IMG/VR virus record: IMGVR_UViG_3300042401_001412
Span: 1-30,485 of that record
DNA from: a virus
Direction: 5' to 3' (one strand)
DNA: 30,485 nucleotides
Part shown: positions 23,013-30,297 of the stretch, one piece after another
How positions within the stretch are numbered: position 1 is the first letter of the stretch
Layout: each line of letters opens with the position of its first letter
Notes under the pieces: generated by a model
The model's input: the letters and a program-made list of their open reading frames with translations, nothing else
The model's database searches: none
What the model was told of the DNA's origin: nothing
Position numbers and translations under genes: made by a program

Positions 23013-23620
23013 ACGATGTCAAATGTTATTGTCATACTTTTATCTTCTGTTCTTTGTCTTTGTCCTGAACGTCCTTTTGTAAAAGGTTGTTCCCACTTTA
23101 CTAATATCTCATTACGAATCACATTATTCAAGTACTCTTGTCCATATTGACCAAGTAAATCTAAAAGATCGTTCTGAATTTCCTGATACGCAGATTGTAT
23201 GAAGTTAATTCCAAATATACCTTGTTCCTTAATTGACCTCGCAACCAAGAAGGTTCTTTGATCAATTGACAAACCAGGATAATTCAACGCGGGTTTTGAT
23301 TCAACCCAATCACGTATGTCTTGTATATTCGGATAACGTAGTGATGGTTTACGTCCGTAGTTGACCACTGACCAATAGTTTGCACCTTGGAAATCCACGA
23401 CCAACTGTGGTTCACCTTCTTCAAACCCCGTTTGAAAATAAACATCCACGGAATTGTACAACTCACTTGTAACTACTTTTGGTGATGGTTGTGGTGAACC
23501 ATAATTCTGATTGACTGGTTTTGGTGTTCCATCATACGAACGTGATTGTCTTGGGATCAATAACTGTTTTTGTATTGCTCCCTTCAACAGTTCGGATATC
23601 GTATTTTGAATTTCGTCCAT
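23009..23620 (-). CDS. HK97-gp10-like tail completion protein, 203 aa
   Basis: The product begins MDEIQNTISELLKGA. Residues about 50-100 have the core of gp10-like proteins: VVTSELYNSVDVYFQ, a strand pair, then ANYWSVVNYGRKPSLRYPN, followed by helices and FLVARSIKEQGIFGINFIQSAYQEI. These proteins sit at the neck or join tail to head in siphoviruses. The C-terminus is basic (FTKGRSGQRQRTEDKS). It lies between the long fibre and the tail adhesin genes and overlaps the latter by four bases. Confidence 0.65.
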   Translation of the reverse strand: MDEIQNTISELLKGAIQKQLLIPRQSRSYDGTPKPVNQNYGSPQPSPKVVTSELYNSVDVYFQTGFEEGEPQLVVDFQGANYWSVVNYGRKPSLRYPNIQDIRDWVESKPALNYPGLSIDQRTFLVARSIKEQGIFGINFIQSAYQEIQNDLLDLLGQYGQEYLNNVIRNEILVKWEQPFTKGRSGQRQRTEDKSMTITFDIV

Positions 23621-23640
23621 TATTATACAATGTCAAATTA

Positions 23641-26241
23641 TTAGGAAATTCTTATTTTCATATCCCCGTTGTTGTGGTATATCTGTCCAAGAACAACACC
23701 ACCCGCTGCTGCTGCTCCATCGTTAGGGAAGTCAAGTGCTGCGTAATTGAAGACCACCAAGTTTTCCACAAAAGTAGCTGTTGACCTTGTAGATGTTCTA
23801 CCACTACATCCCAACATAACTGCTTCTGTATGACCACTAATGGTTGAACCACTTGATGCGATAATTGTGGAACGGTCAGCATTAGAAATAACACTACAAT
23901 AATCACTACCTATGATTTCTGATGTATCAGTAGAACCTGAAATGGTGTTATATGTTCCAAATAGAATTCCATTATTTATACCATTTCTAATTTGGTTATT
24001 ATTACCACCCATAATTTGTGAGTATTGTGCTTCGTGTAGTGTTGAAGCATCAGCACCATAGATACCCATATTTTGGTCATTGGTTCCATCACCTGTAATC
24101 GTGCAATCATTACCACCTATAATAACATTATTATCACTTTGTGATGCGGTGTTTCCTACTTGTATTTCACTTCCATAAGAAGCGATAATCGCACTTTGGT
24201 TTGTGACACCTGAAATATAACATTGGTTAGCACCAATAATAACACTTCCGTTCAACGATGTACTACTCTGTGTGATGTATGAAGTAGTTGCCGCAGCAAT
24301 CATATTTCTAGCAGAACCTGTTGTGAAATTCATATCACAATCTTCAGCACCTATCATAATATTTTCGTGGGTTTCATCCCCCGCAGTAATTGTACAAACT
24401 TGTGAACCAATCATAACATTGTGTTTTGTATCACCCAATGTCATATCATTACCTTCACCGAACAACATACCATTTTGTCGTGATGTTTTACCAGCGGAAA
24501 CAGTTATTGAACCATTATCACAACCCATAATCATATTTCTGAAACTTTGGTTTCCATTTATATCACTACCCGTTGATGCTAATATACCTGACATTTGACC
24601 TGGTGCGTTGTGTGAATTGTTATAACCACCAATTAGGAACGCAAACCTTTGGTCTGCGGTGAACCCACCAGCCTCACTTGAAAGAATTGTATTTTTGAAC
24701 CCTGATTGAATACTAACACCGTTTGATGAACCAATCAACAATTCTGACCCTGTAGCAGGTATTGTACAAGAACTTGAACCAATTATAACTTGTCGTTCCC
24801 CACCATTTGTCATATTACTATTATTGGATGAATATATCCCTTGAAAAAAACCTCTTTCAATATAGGAGTTTTGTGAACCAGCAATAATACCAGCACCTTG
24901 TTCACCACCTTCACGGATAGATGAACCGATAGAACCTATTATACCAAATGCTCTACCACTATCCAAGTCAATATAACTATTGACCGAACCCAAAATAGCC
25001 ATCTGTCCTTTATCATCACCAGGTGAAGCAGAATAATCAGTATAAGAACTTTTACTTCCCCCAATAAACGATGTCCAAGTTGTATCAGTAATGGTTGAAC
25101 CTGTATTACCAAAAAGGTCTTCTACAAATATTTTTTGGTTTTGTGTTTGTGCGTTATTGAGTTTTGGGATATAATCGTTTTGGGCGTAATCATAAACTTG
25201 TGTAAAACCCGAAATAGGTAAAGCAACACCTGAACTACCACTCGTTCCCGAACTACCTGATGAACCGCTTGTTCCTGATGAACCTGAACTACCACTTGTT
25301 CCACTTGAACCCGAACTACCACTTGTTCCCGAACTACCTGATGAACCGCTTGTTCCTGATGAACCTGAACTACCACTTGAACCTGAACTACCACTTGTTC
25401 CTGAAACACCACTACTGCCGCTTGTACCTGATGAACCACTTGAACCACTGGTTCCTGAACTACCACTTGAACCTGTCCCCCCGCTTGTTCCTGATGAACC
25501 TGAACTACCACTTGTTCCCGAACTACCTGATGAACCACTTGATCCTGATGAACCTGACGTTCCTGAACTACCACTTGAACCACTACTTCCACTTGAACCT
25601 GAACTACCACTTGTTCCCGATGAACCTGTCAATCCCTGAAATACAAAGTTCCAAACGGAATAAGTACCAGTAGATGTTGAAAAGTTCTGAACTATTACTA
25701 CTTGTATTTCAGTTGGTGAAAAATCTTCAACTTCCATTATGTAATAACCTGTCATACCAACTGCGGTCACCTTAAATGTTTGTCCTGTAAGTAATGAAAT
25801 ATTACCATTTAGTGTTAGTGCGTTATAAACCAAGGATGTTCCAATAGTCCAACCAGTATTATTTTTTACATCACTTGAACTAATTTCAGTTGGAAAAGTA
25901 AGACCCGAAGTACCACTCGTTCCCGAACTACCAGAAGATCCTGACGTTCCGTTGATTCCTGATGTTCCCGAAGTTCCTGAACTACCTGATGATCCTGAAC
26001 TACCAGAAGACCCCGATGATCCACTCGTACCTGATGATCCTGAACTACCAGAAGAACCCGATGATCCACTCGTACCTGATGATCCACTTGATCCTGACGT
26101 TCCTGACGTTCCTGATGCACCGATAAAATTTTCCCTCTGTATCTTAAAGGTTTCGGTTTGTGTTGAGTTATCTACCACAAGGAAAGTCCCCGTTGGACTT
26201 CCTACAAATAGTGGTAATTCTGATATTTTTTTATTAGCCAT
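23641..26241 (-). CDS. Long fibre with collagen-like repeats and beta-roll head, 866 aa
   Basis: Residues 1-40 are an anchor (MANKKISELPLFVGSPTGTF, VVDNSTQTETFKIQRE). About 41-113 and 204-339 are Gly-x-y triplets of the SGTSGSSG kind, interrupted by a globular domain of 90 residues. From about 390 the protein consists of short beta-roll repeats such as IIGGNDCTITG, IMGGNNNQIRNG and IIGSDYCSVIS, similar to the head region of trimeric adhesins. It ends NYAALDFPNDGAAAAGGVVLGQIYHNNGDMKIRIS-like with small residues. A trimeric receptor-binding fibre is likely. It lies between the small tail gene and the gp10-like gene. Confidence 0.8.
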   Translation of the reverse strand: MANKKISELPLFVGSPTGTFLVVDNSTQTETFKIQRENFIGASGTSGTSGSSGSSGTSGSSGSSGSSGSSGTSGSSGSSGSSGSSGSSGTSGTSGINGTSGSSGSSGTSGTSGLTFPTEISSSDVKNNTGWTIGTSLVYNALTLNGNISLLTGQTFKVTAVGMTGYYIMEVEDFSPTEIQVVIVQNFSTSTGTYSVWNFVFQGLTGSSGTSGSSGSSGSSGSSGSSGTSGSSGSSGSSGSSGTSGSSGSSGTSGGTGSSGSSGTSGSSGSSGTSGSSGVSGTSGSSGSSGSSGSSGTSGSSGSSGTSGSSGSSGTSGSSGSSGTSGSSGSSGTSGSSGVALPISGFTQVYDYAQNDYIPKLNNAQTQNQKIFVEDLFGNTGSTITDTTWTSFIGGSKSSYTDYSASPGDDKGQMAILGSVNSYIDLDSGRAFGIIGSIGSSIREGGEQGAGIIAGSQNSYIERGFFQGIYSSNNSNMTNGGERQVIIGSSSCTIPATGSELLIGSSNGVSIQSGFKNTILSSEAGGFTADQRFAFLIGGYNNSHNAPGQMSGILASTGSDINGNQSFRNMIMGCDNGSITVSAGKTSRQNGMLFGEGNDMTLGDTKHNVMIGSQVCTITAGDETHENIMIGAEDCDMNFTTGSARNMIAAATTSYITQSSTSLNGSVIIGANQCYISGVTNQSAIIASYGSEIQVGNTASQSDNNVIIGGNDCTITGDGTNDQNMGIYGADASTLHEAQYSQIMGGNNNQIRNGINNGILFGTYNTISGSTDTSEIIGSDYCSVISNADRSTIIASSGSTISGHTEAVMLGCSGRTSTRSTATFVENLVVFNYAALDFPNDGAAAAGGVVLGQIYHNNGDMKIRIS
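25227..25632 (-). repeat. Collagen-like (Gly-Ser-Ser/Gly-Thr-Ser) coding repeat, long array
   Basis: About 135 codons of in-frame 9- and 15-base units encoding SGTSGSSGSSG. The near-identical units make this a site of slippage and recombination, and a weak point of short-read assembly. Confidence 0.85.
25900..26121 (-). repeat. Collagen-like coding repeat, short array
   Basis: About 73 codons of the same triplet type, following the fibre anchor directly. Confidence 0.85.
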
Positions 26242-26246
26242 AAATG

Positions 26247-26795
26247 TTAGTTGTTGTATGTGTTATATTCCAATTGGAAATTGTCTTCTGTTGTCCATAT
26301 ATCAAGGTCTTCAAACAATAGAAAGAAATCTTCATAGTAATCACACGCGTTGATGTCCTCAAAGACAATGATGTTAGCGGTTATTTGTACCCCCCCTACG
26401 TGGTCGGACATGCGTTCAACGAAGGGTAATCCTGTGACACCGATTTGGATGTCCATAAAATCATATAATGCGGGGATTTGTCTCATACCTCTTTTGATAA
26501 ATGAAATGAAACGTCTCGCTTCAAGGGACATTTGGGATACGACATCTACGTCGTTGTACACTGTCGTGTCCAAAATATCCGTAAACATAATCGCGAGTGA
26601 ATAGGTTGTCGTATTTTCATCATACGTGATGGATTGTGGTGTCACAAACATATAGGGATACTGAACAGTACTACCCGAAGTATTCTTTCCAAAGTCAACC
26701 AAGTTTCCCCACCCGTACGTATTGAGTACAGGTGAATATTCCACATACTTTTGGAATAACTTGATGATATGTTTATACGTAATATAATGTTCCAT
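26247..26795 (-). CDS. Tail terminator/completion-like protein, 182 aa
   Basis: The product begins MEHYITYKHIIKLFQ. It has a helical start, then a beta section (VQYPYMFVTPQSITY, TTTYSLAIMFTDIL), a helix (VSQMSLEARRFISFIKRGM), and an acidic, aromatic C-terminus. Size and the strand-helix order resemble tail terminator proteins, which cap the tail tube. The ATG at 26795 overlaps the stop of the frameshifted chaperone ORF (TGATG), showing that the shifted frame is the coding one. Family assignment is weak. Confidence 0.55.
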   Translation of the reverse strand: MEHYITYKHIIKLFQKYVEYSPVLNTYGWGNLVDFGKNTSGSTVQYPYMFVTPQSITYDENTTTYSLAIMFTDILDTTVYNDVDVVSQMSLEARRFISFIKRGMRQIPALYDFMDIQIGVTGLPFVERMSDHVGGVQITANIIVFEDINACDYYEDFFLLFEDLDIWTTEDNFQLEYNTYNN

Positions 26796-27600
26796 CAAAC
26801 GTATTTTGTTTCATTTTTTATCTTTTTCAGTTCATTTTGTTCTTTGACTCTACGGTCTTTCAAAATAGAACAGGTATTCAATACTAAATATACGTTCATT
26901 TGTTCTATCTGTTGGAATTTAGTAAGGTCTTCTTGACAGATGGATAGAGTAAGTTCAAAATAAAACCGAGAGGTAGTTTCCTTTGCAGGAATCGTGGTAG
27001 TTTCTTCCACATCCTCTGTAACCACATCATCCTTTTCATCATCAAGTTCAAAGAACGACTTGTATCGGTAGTGTATAACTTGACGACTTGAAAAAAAAAA
27101 TTGGCAGAGTTGAACCATATTTGAACGGGTATTTCTTTGAATATGACCATACGATCCAATACTTTCTTGGGATCGTATTCTTCTATTGTATACCCCTTGT
27201 CTGATTTACTTGTAATGGGTCTGTAAAGGATAGATAGGACATGATGGATGTTTTGATCAATGTCTTCTGATGATAGGATTTCAAAATCTATCCATGCACC
27301 CCAAGTGAGTTTTGACCAATCTTTTTCCAACCCATATTCTATTCCGTTATGGGTAAATGTTTCCACTAACTTATTACCCTTTTTTTGAACAAACTGACTG
27401 GTTATGTATTCCAATACAAATCCTACTTGATCAGGTGGGAATTTCATTATTTCATTGGGGTCTTCTTCTAATATCAATCCAAGTAAATTTGATGGATGTG
27501 AATCATAGTGATCCTTTCGTTTTATGTATTGTTGATATACCCCAACTGTAAGTTGTTCGGGTAGTTGTCTTGTTTTGTTTCCTATTTGTAGTTCAATCAT
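26795..27600 (-). CDS. Tail assembly chaperone, -1 frameshift product, 268 aa (0-frame product 231 aa, ends 26905)
   Basis: The 0-frame product begins MIELQIGNKTRQLPEQLTVG. Its N-terminal 90 residues (strand, LTVGVYQQYIKRKD, then NEIMKFPPDQVGFVLEYI) look like tail assembly chaperones of Bacteroidetes phages. At codons 167-170 (AAT TTT TTT TTT, a run of ten T) a -1 slip joins the next frame. The shifted tail is acidic and protein-like (ELDDEKDDVVTEDVEE..., KDRRVKEQNELKKIKNE), while the unshifted 61-residue tail is basic and ill-composed (LMMKRMMWLQRMWKKL). The shifted frame ends on the start of the next gene. As with lambda G/GT, both products may be made; they would bind the tape measure. A one-base sequencing error in the run is the alternative. 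Confidence 0.7.
27091..27102 (-). other. Slippery run for -1 frameshift (T10)
   Basis: On the coding strand AATTTTTTTTTTC is read as AAT-TTT-TTT-TTT-C in frame 0 and as T-TTT-TCA after slipping back one base. No clear stimulatory structure was sought beyond it; a T run this long may also slip during transcription. Confidence 0.65.
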
Positions 27601-28748
27601 TATACAATTGTAAATTTCTTTGGTTTATTTCCGACCTTCATTTCTAACACATATCGTATTGGGTCAATACAGTGATTATGATTGTCAATGGGTTCATCAA
27701 GGTTTTTTAGGTTTTTATCTTGTTTCCAAACATATTGATTTAATTCCCCGATCAGATTGACACTACGATTTGTTACGTAGAAGTCATGACGTTTTATCAG
27801 GTCAATTCCGTGTAGGATCGTGTTCTTCATAACTGGTTTACAGTTGATACCTGAACGTCTCATTTCCTCAATCGCTTGGGGTTGTGATGAATCCGCAATA
27901 AAATCATCCTTCAAATTGATACCCAAATCTTTGATCTTGTAAATAAAGTCAGGAATCGTTATATGTTTCATGTACAATAATTCATCACAGTATATCTGTT
28001 CACCGAGTTTGTAGACCCCTATCAGTGTCTGTGCGTCGTGGTAACCGTAGTCAATCCCATAACCAAGTAATTTTGATTCCTTTGGTATGTCATCAACATA
28101 CTTCTGATGGTTGAATACAACACGTGTCGGTACACCCTTCTGACCTAATCCAAACACTCTCCATAGGTTTTGATCCCTGTCTTTAAGTTTTTCAATTTCT
28201 TTGATCTGAACGTCAGATAAAAATGGGTTTGACTTGTAGGTCACTATCTTGTAGAAAACGTCGTCCTGACCTTCTAAATCGTATATCCAACTCTCCCACA
28301 GTGATGGGTTCAGGTCTATAACTATTCTGTCTACTGTACGTAGAATAAGTTGGATGTATTCTTGTTCGTTGATTTCGGTCGCTTCGTTGATAAAGAGGTA
28401 ATCTCTTTTACGACCTCTGATCTTTTCTTCTGAATCCAATGAAAACCACTCTATTGTATTTGAACCGAGTTCATAATACCCGTCAACTTGATGCCATTTA
28501 TTTTCATCATACACACCAAAACTACGTAGGATTTCTTTCAGGTCTTTGAGTACTGATCCCTTCAACGATGGTAGTGTTTTCCTGACGATAGAGAGGGTTT
28601 TACCTTCTTCTTGAAGTAATCTATAAACCCAATAGATTAGGATGTTATACGTCTTGGATGCACGTGACGATCCTTGAAAAACACATATACGTTTATCTGT
28701 CGTGATCAGGTCTTCAAATACAACTGTTGTTGATATTTTGATATTCAT
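27600..28748 (-). CDS. terL: Terminase large subunit, 382 aa
   Basis: ATPase: an adapted Walker A, QGSSRASKT (about 25-33), and Walker B, DYLFINE (116-122), with the ATPase coupling region after it (TEINEQEYIQLILR). Nuclease of the RNase H type: GIDYGYHD (231-238), DDFIADSSQP (281-290) and HCIDPIRY (359-366), giving three acidic metal ligands. It cuts concatemeric DNA and pumps it into proheads through the portal. The length is on the short side for the family. Its start overlaps a 23-codon ORF, and its stop overlaps the chaperone start by one base. Confidence 0.93.
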   Translation of the reverse strand: MNIKISTTVVFEDLITTDKRICVFQGSSRASKTYNILIYWVYRLLQEEGKTLSIVRKTLPSLKGSVLKDLKEILRSFGVYDENKWHQVDGYYELGSNTIEWFSLDSEEKIRGRKRDYLFINEATEINEQEYIQLILRTVDRIVIDLNPSLWESWIYDLEGQDDVFYKIVTYKSNPFLSDVQIKEIEKLKDRDQNLWRVFGLGQKGVPTRVVFNHQKYVDDIPKESKLLGYGIDYGYHDAQTLIGVYKLGEQIYCDELLYMKHITIPDFIYKIKDLGINLKDDFIADSSQPQAIEEMRRSGINCKPVMKNTILHGIDLIKRHDFYVTNRSVNLIGELNQYVWKQDKNLKNLDEPIDNHNHCIDPIRYVLEMKVGNKPKKFTIV

Positions 28749-28816
28749 ATAAACATCATTTCATCGGGATCATAGTCATCAAGTATTTCCTGATCAATGA
28801 GTTGTTCCTGTTTCAT
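28745..28816 (-). CDS. Mini-ORF between TerS and TerL, 23 aa
   Basis: An ATG at 28816 opens MKQEQLIDQEILDDYDPDEMMFI, ending with an ATGA overlap on the terL start. It also overlaps the end of terS by 23 bases. It fills the only gap in this part of the operon and probably couples terL translation; whether the acidic peptide itself has a role is unknown. Confidence 0.35.
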   Translation of the reverse strand: MKQEQLIDQEILDDYDPDEMMFI

Positions 28817-29228
28817 CTAACGTCTGTCTGACTATTTCAATCTGAATTTTATTATCAGATTGTATCTTATCCCCACCTGTTGTTATGTCAACTTGTTTTT
28901 CATCAGTCCAGTTATCACGGAATTTGTTCTTCATAATGATTGTCCACAACCTCTGATTGAACTTATTGGATTCACCTTTTACGATACTCTCGTACGCTTT
29001 ATTATACCACCATTGTTCACACAACTTGTTGTATTCTTTGATGGTTTCAGAATATTGTTTATTTCGTTTGATAAGTTCGTAGTGGGTTTCATAAGAAAAC
29101 CCCAACTTAATCAGAAAATCTGTCAGGTGTTTTCCTTCACGTCCTGAATCTAAAATGATCTCCTTCCACATTGGGTCTATGTATGTTTCAACCCTTGGTC
29201 TACCCACACCTCTTTTACCTTGTTCCAT
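28794..29228 (-). CDS. terS: Terminase small subunit, 144 aa
   Basis: The product begins MEQGKRGVGRPRVETYI. The AT-hook-like GRPR is followed by a helix-turn-helix region (REGKHLTDFLIKLGFSYETHYELI), a helical central part with two Trp (CEQWWYNKAYESIV) and the family signature near the end (LWTIIMKNKFRDNW followed by DITTGGDKI). It recognises the packaging site and loads TerL. It precedes terL and starts on the stop of the CxxC gene (TAATG). The hairpin-rich region upstream of the operon may contain the packaging site. Confidence 0.85.
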   Translation of the reverse strand: MEQGKRGVGRPRVETYIDPMWKEIILDSGREGKHLTDFLIKLGFSYETHYELIKRNKQYSETIKEYNKLCEQWWYNKAYESIVKGESNKFNQRLWTIIMKNKFRDNWTDEKQVDITTGGDKIQSDNKIQIEIVRQTLDETGTTH

Positions 29229-29473
29229 TATCTTTTTACTTTGATGTATTGAAATGAATTTTGTATGTCTAACAACACTTTTTCCCTTGAAGGTACTCCA
29301 CTACTATTTGGGTAGATAAGATTCCACATTTGAAGTAATTCAAGGTAATCAAGGTCTGTTACGTTGTCCCCCAACTGTACATAACGGTCATACACTTCTT
29401 TTACTTGTTTTAGGATTTGTTGATTCTTCAAATTGTTGATAGGTTTGAATTTACCACCACAGGTTCTACACAT
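29228..29473 (-). CDS. Small CxxC protein, 81 aa
   Basis: The product begins MCRTCGGKFKPINN with one CxxC pair and no second pair in the chain, so it would bind zinc only as a dimer or not at all. The rest is helical with aromatic residues (YDRYVQLGDNVTD, LELLQMWNLIYP). It lies just ahead of terS and overlaps the previous gene by eight bases. Short CxxC proteins before terminase occur in related phages, with no known function to me. Confidence 0.65.
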   Translation of the reverse strand: MCRTCGGKFKPINNLKNQQILKQVKEVYDRYVQLGDNVTDLDYLELLQMWNLIYPNSSGVPSREKVLLDIQNSFQYIKVKR

Positions 29474-29708
29474 GATACTTTTCTTTTAATTTGTCTTTTA
29501 TGGATCTGATCATTTCACATACTTCGTATTCTTCTTTTTCAGATGATTGTAATAATAGTTGGTCAAGTTTTATTATTACTTTTTCTAAATCAGGGTTGTT
29601 ATATTTGATTACAAATTCTACATCTCTGTATATTGAATCAAATATTTCTTTTTTTTCAACATCTGTTTTTTTGAAATAATCCCGAGTATATTCAGATAAA
29701 TCCTCCAT
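29466..29708 (-). CDS. Small helical protein with UVR-like motif, 80 aa
   Basis: The product begins MEDLSEYTRDYFKKT. The last 35 residues (LDQLLLQSSEKEEYEVCEMIRSIKDKL) resemble the UVR motif, a helical hairpin used in UvrB/UvrC and some regulators for protein contact. It is the first gene of the virion operon, preceded by a possible promoter at 29725 and a branched hairpin. Its role is unknown. Confidence 0.6.
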   Translation of the reverse strand: MEDLSEYTRDYFKKTDVEKKEIFDSIYRDVEFVIKYNNPDLEKVIIKLDQLLLQSSEKEEYEVCEMIRSIKDKLKEKYHV

Positions 29709-29724
29709 AATAATATAAATATAA

Positions 29725-29732
29725 CAAAATTA
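29725..29732 (-). promoter_or_regulatory. Possible promoter -7 box of the virion operon
   Basis: TAATTTTG on the minus strand fits TAnnTTTG and lies 16 bases before the ATG at 29708. No clear TTTG occurs 19-20 bases upstream; the T-run after the GGGGGG stem is there instead. Confidence 0.35.
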
Positions 29733-29744
29733 TGTTAAAAGAAA

Positions 29745-29800
29745 AACCCCCCTTGATGAAACATTGAAATGTTACGGACAAATCTGTTTTCAGGGGGGTT
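29745..29800 (-). terminator. Branched hairpin / terminator ahead of the virion operon
   Basis: AACCCCCC (29745-29752) pairs with GGGGGGTT (29793-29800). Inside are two smaller stems, AACATT-GA-AATGTT and ACGGA-CAAA-TCTGT, so a three-way junction forms. On the minus strand the outer stem is followed by TTTTTC, as in an intrinsic terminator. Confidence 0.6.
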
Positions 29801-29801
29801 A

Positions 29802-29845
29802 TGACGGGAAAGTAATAAAATGGCAAGTATGAACAAAACCCGTCA
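29802..29845. repeat. Inverted repeat TGACGGG / CCCGTCA
   Basis: Seven-base arms at 29802-29808 and 29839-29845 are separated by 30 bases. It is one of three stem structures packed into 160 non-coding bases near the terminase genes. Confidence 0.5.
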
Positions 29846-29880
29846 GTAAATATAAATATATCCTTCTTCACTTAAATGTA

Positions 29881-29905
29881 AAACCCTCTGACTGTCAGAG
29901 GGTTT
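29881..29905. terminator. Perfect 11-bp hairpin, terminator-like
   Basis: AAACCCTCTGA and TCAGAGGGTTT flank a CTG loop. It lies 65 bases beyond the stop of the membrane protein gene at 29970. The T-tract is short on both strands (TTT/TTTT), so termination strength is uncertain. Confidence 0.6.
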
Positions 29906-29969
29906 CACGTTTTCCTAAAACCTATTATACGACAATGGGGTCACATAACAAAAATAAATATACGTTACT

Positions 29970-30137
29970 TTATTGTTTGGTCAAGTTTTTCTTTTTGATA
30001 TTTTTGTAGATCAAAATTAGATTCAGTATCATTGCTGTAAACAGTGATAATACTGTGAATAGTGGTATCAAATCCATGAAGGTCATAGATAGTGATGATA
30101 GAGTCCATACGTTAGCGATTACTTCTGGTTTGTTCAT
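29970..30137 (-). CDS. Small membrane protein, possible holin, 55 aa
   Basis: The product begins MNKPEVIANVWTLSSL. Residues about 17-45 are hydrophobic (LIPLFTVLSLFTAMILNLILIY), enough for one membrane span, followed by a basic tail KNIKKKNLTKQ that would stay in the cytoplasm. This is the form of a class III-like holin or other small phage membrane protein. No endolysin is recognisable in the window, so lysis cannot be assigned with confidence. It is followed by the hairpin at 29881-29905. Confidence 0.6.
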   Translation of the reverse strand: MNKPEVIANVWTLSSLSMTFMDLIPLFTVLSLFTAMILNLILIYKNIKKKNLTKQ

Positions 30138-30297
30138 CTAAAATATTTTTTGTGATGTATTTGGTTTTTTTGTTTTTCTTATCTATAATTATATCAAGAT
30201 TGGATAAAGGGTTGGTAACTTGACCCTCCAAGACAAGAAGGATTGTTAAATCACGAATTACTGCTTCCAAGGGACTTGTCAGTGTTGTGAACCTCAA
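30112..30297 (-). CDS. Doubtful small ORF with TTG start, 61 aa
   Basis: The frame has no ATG; TTG at 30297 is the likely start. The product is charged and plausible (LEGQVTNPLSNLDIIIDKKNKKTKY) and its end overlaps the start of the membrane protein gene by 26 bases. The good composition favours a real gene; the missing ATG and the absence of a visible promoter argue against it. Confidence 0.4.
   Translation of the reverse strand: MRFTTLTSPLEAVIRDLTILLVLEGQVTNPLSNLDIIIDKKNKKTKYITKNILDEQTRSNR

Noticed and set aside
25122-25673. Alternative frames over the collagen-like repeats (Val/Gln-rich minus, Leu/Asn-rich plus)
   Set aside because: Low-complexity by-products of the repeat in other frames.
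25227-26121. Short tandem repeats that could suggest a CRISPR array or satellite DNA
   Set aside because: The units are in frame, contiguous without spacers and encode Gly-Ser/Thr triplets inside an 866-residue fibre gene.
26905-27090. The 0-frame tail of the chaperone ORF as the only real C-terminus
   Set aside because: Its composition is odd, and the stop of the -1 frame overlaps the start of the next gene, so the shifted frame is preferred; both products may still exist.
29745-29800. Hammerhead ribozyme, because TTGATGA follows the first stem strand
   Set aside because: The core should be CTGATGA and a GAAA segment after stem II; neither is correct on this strand or the other.
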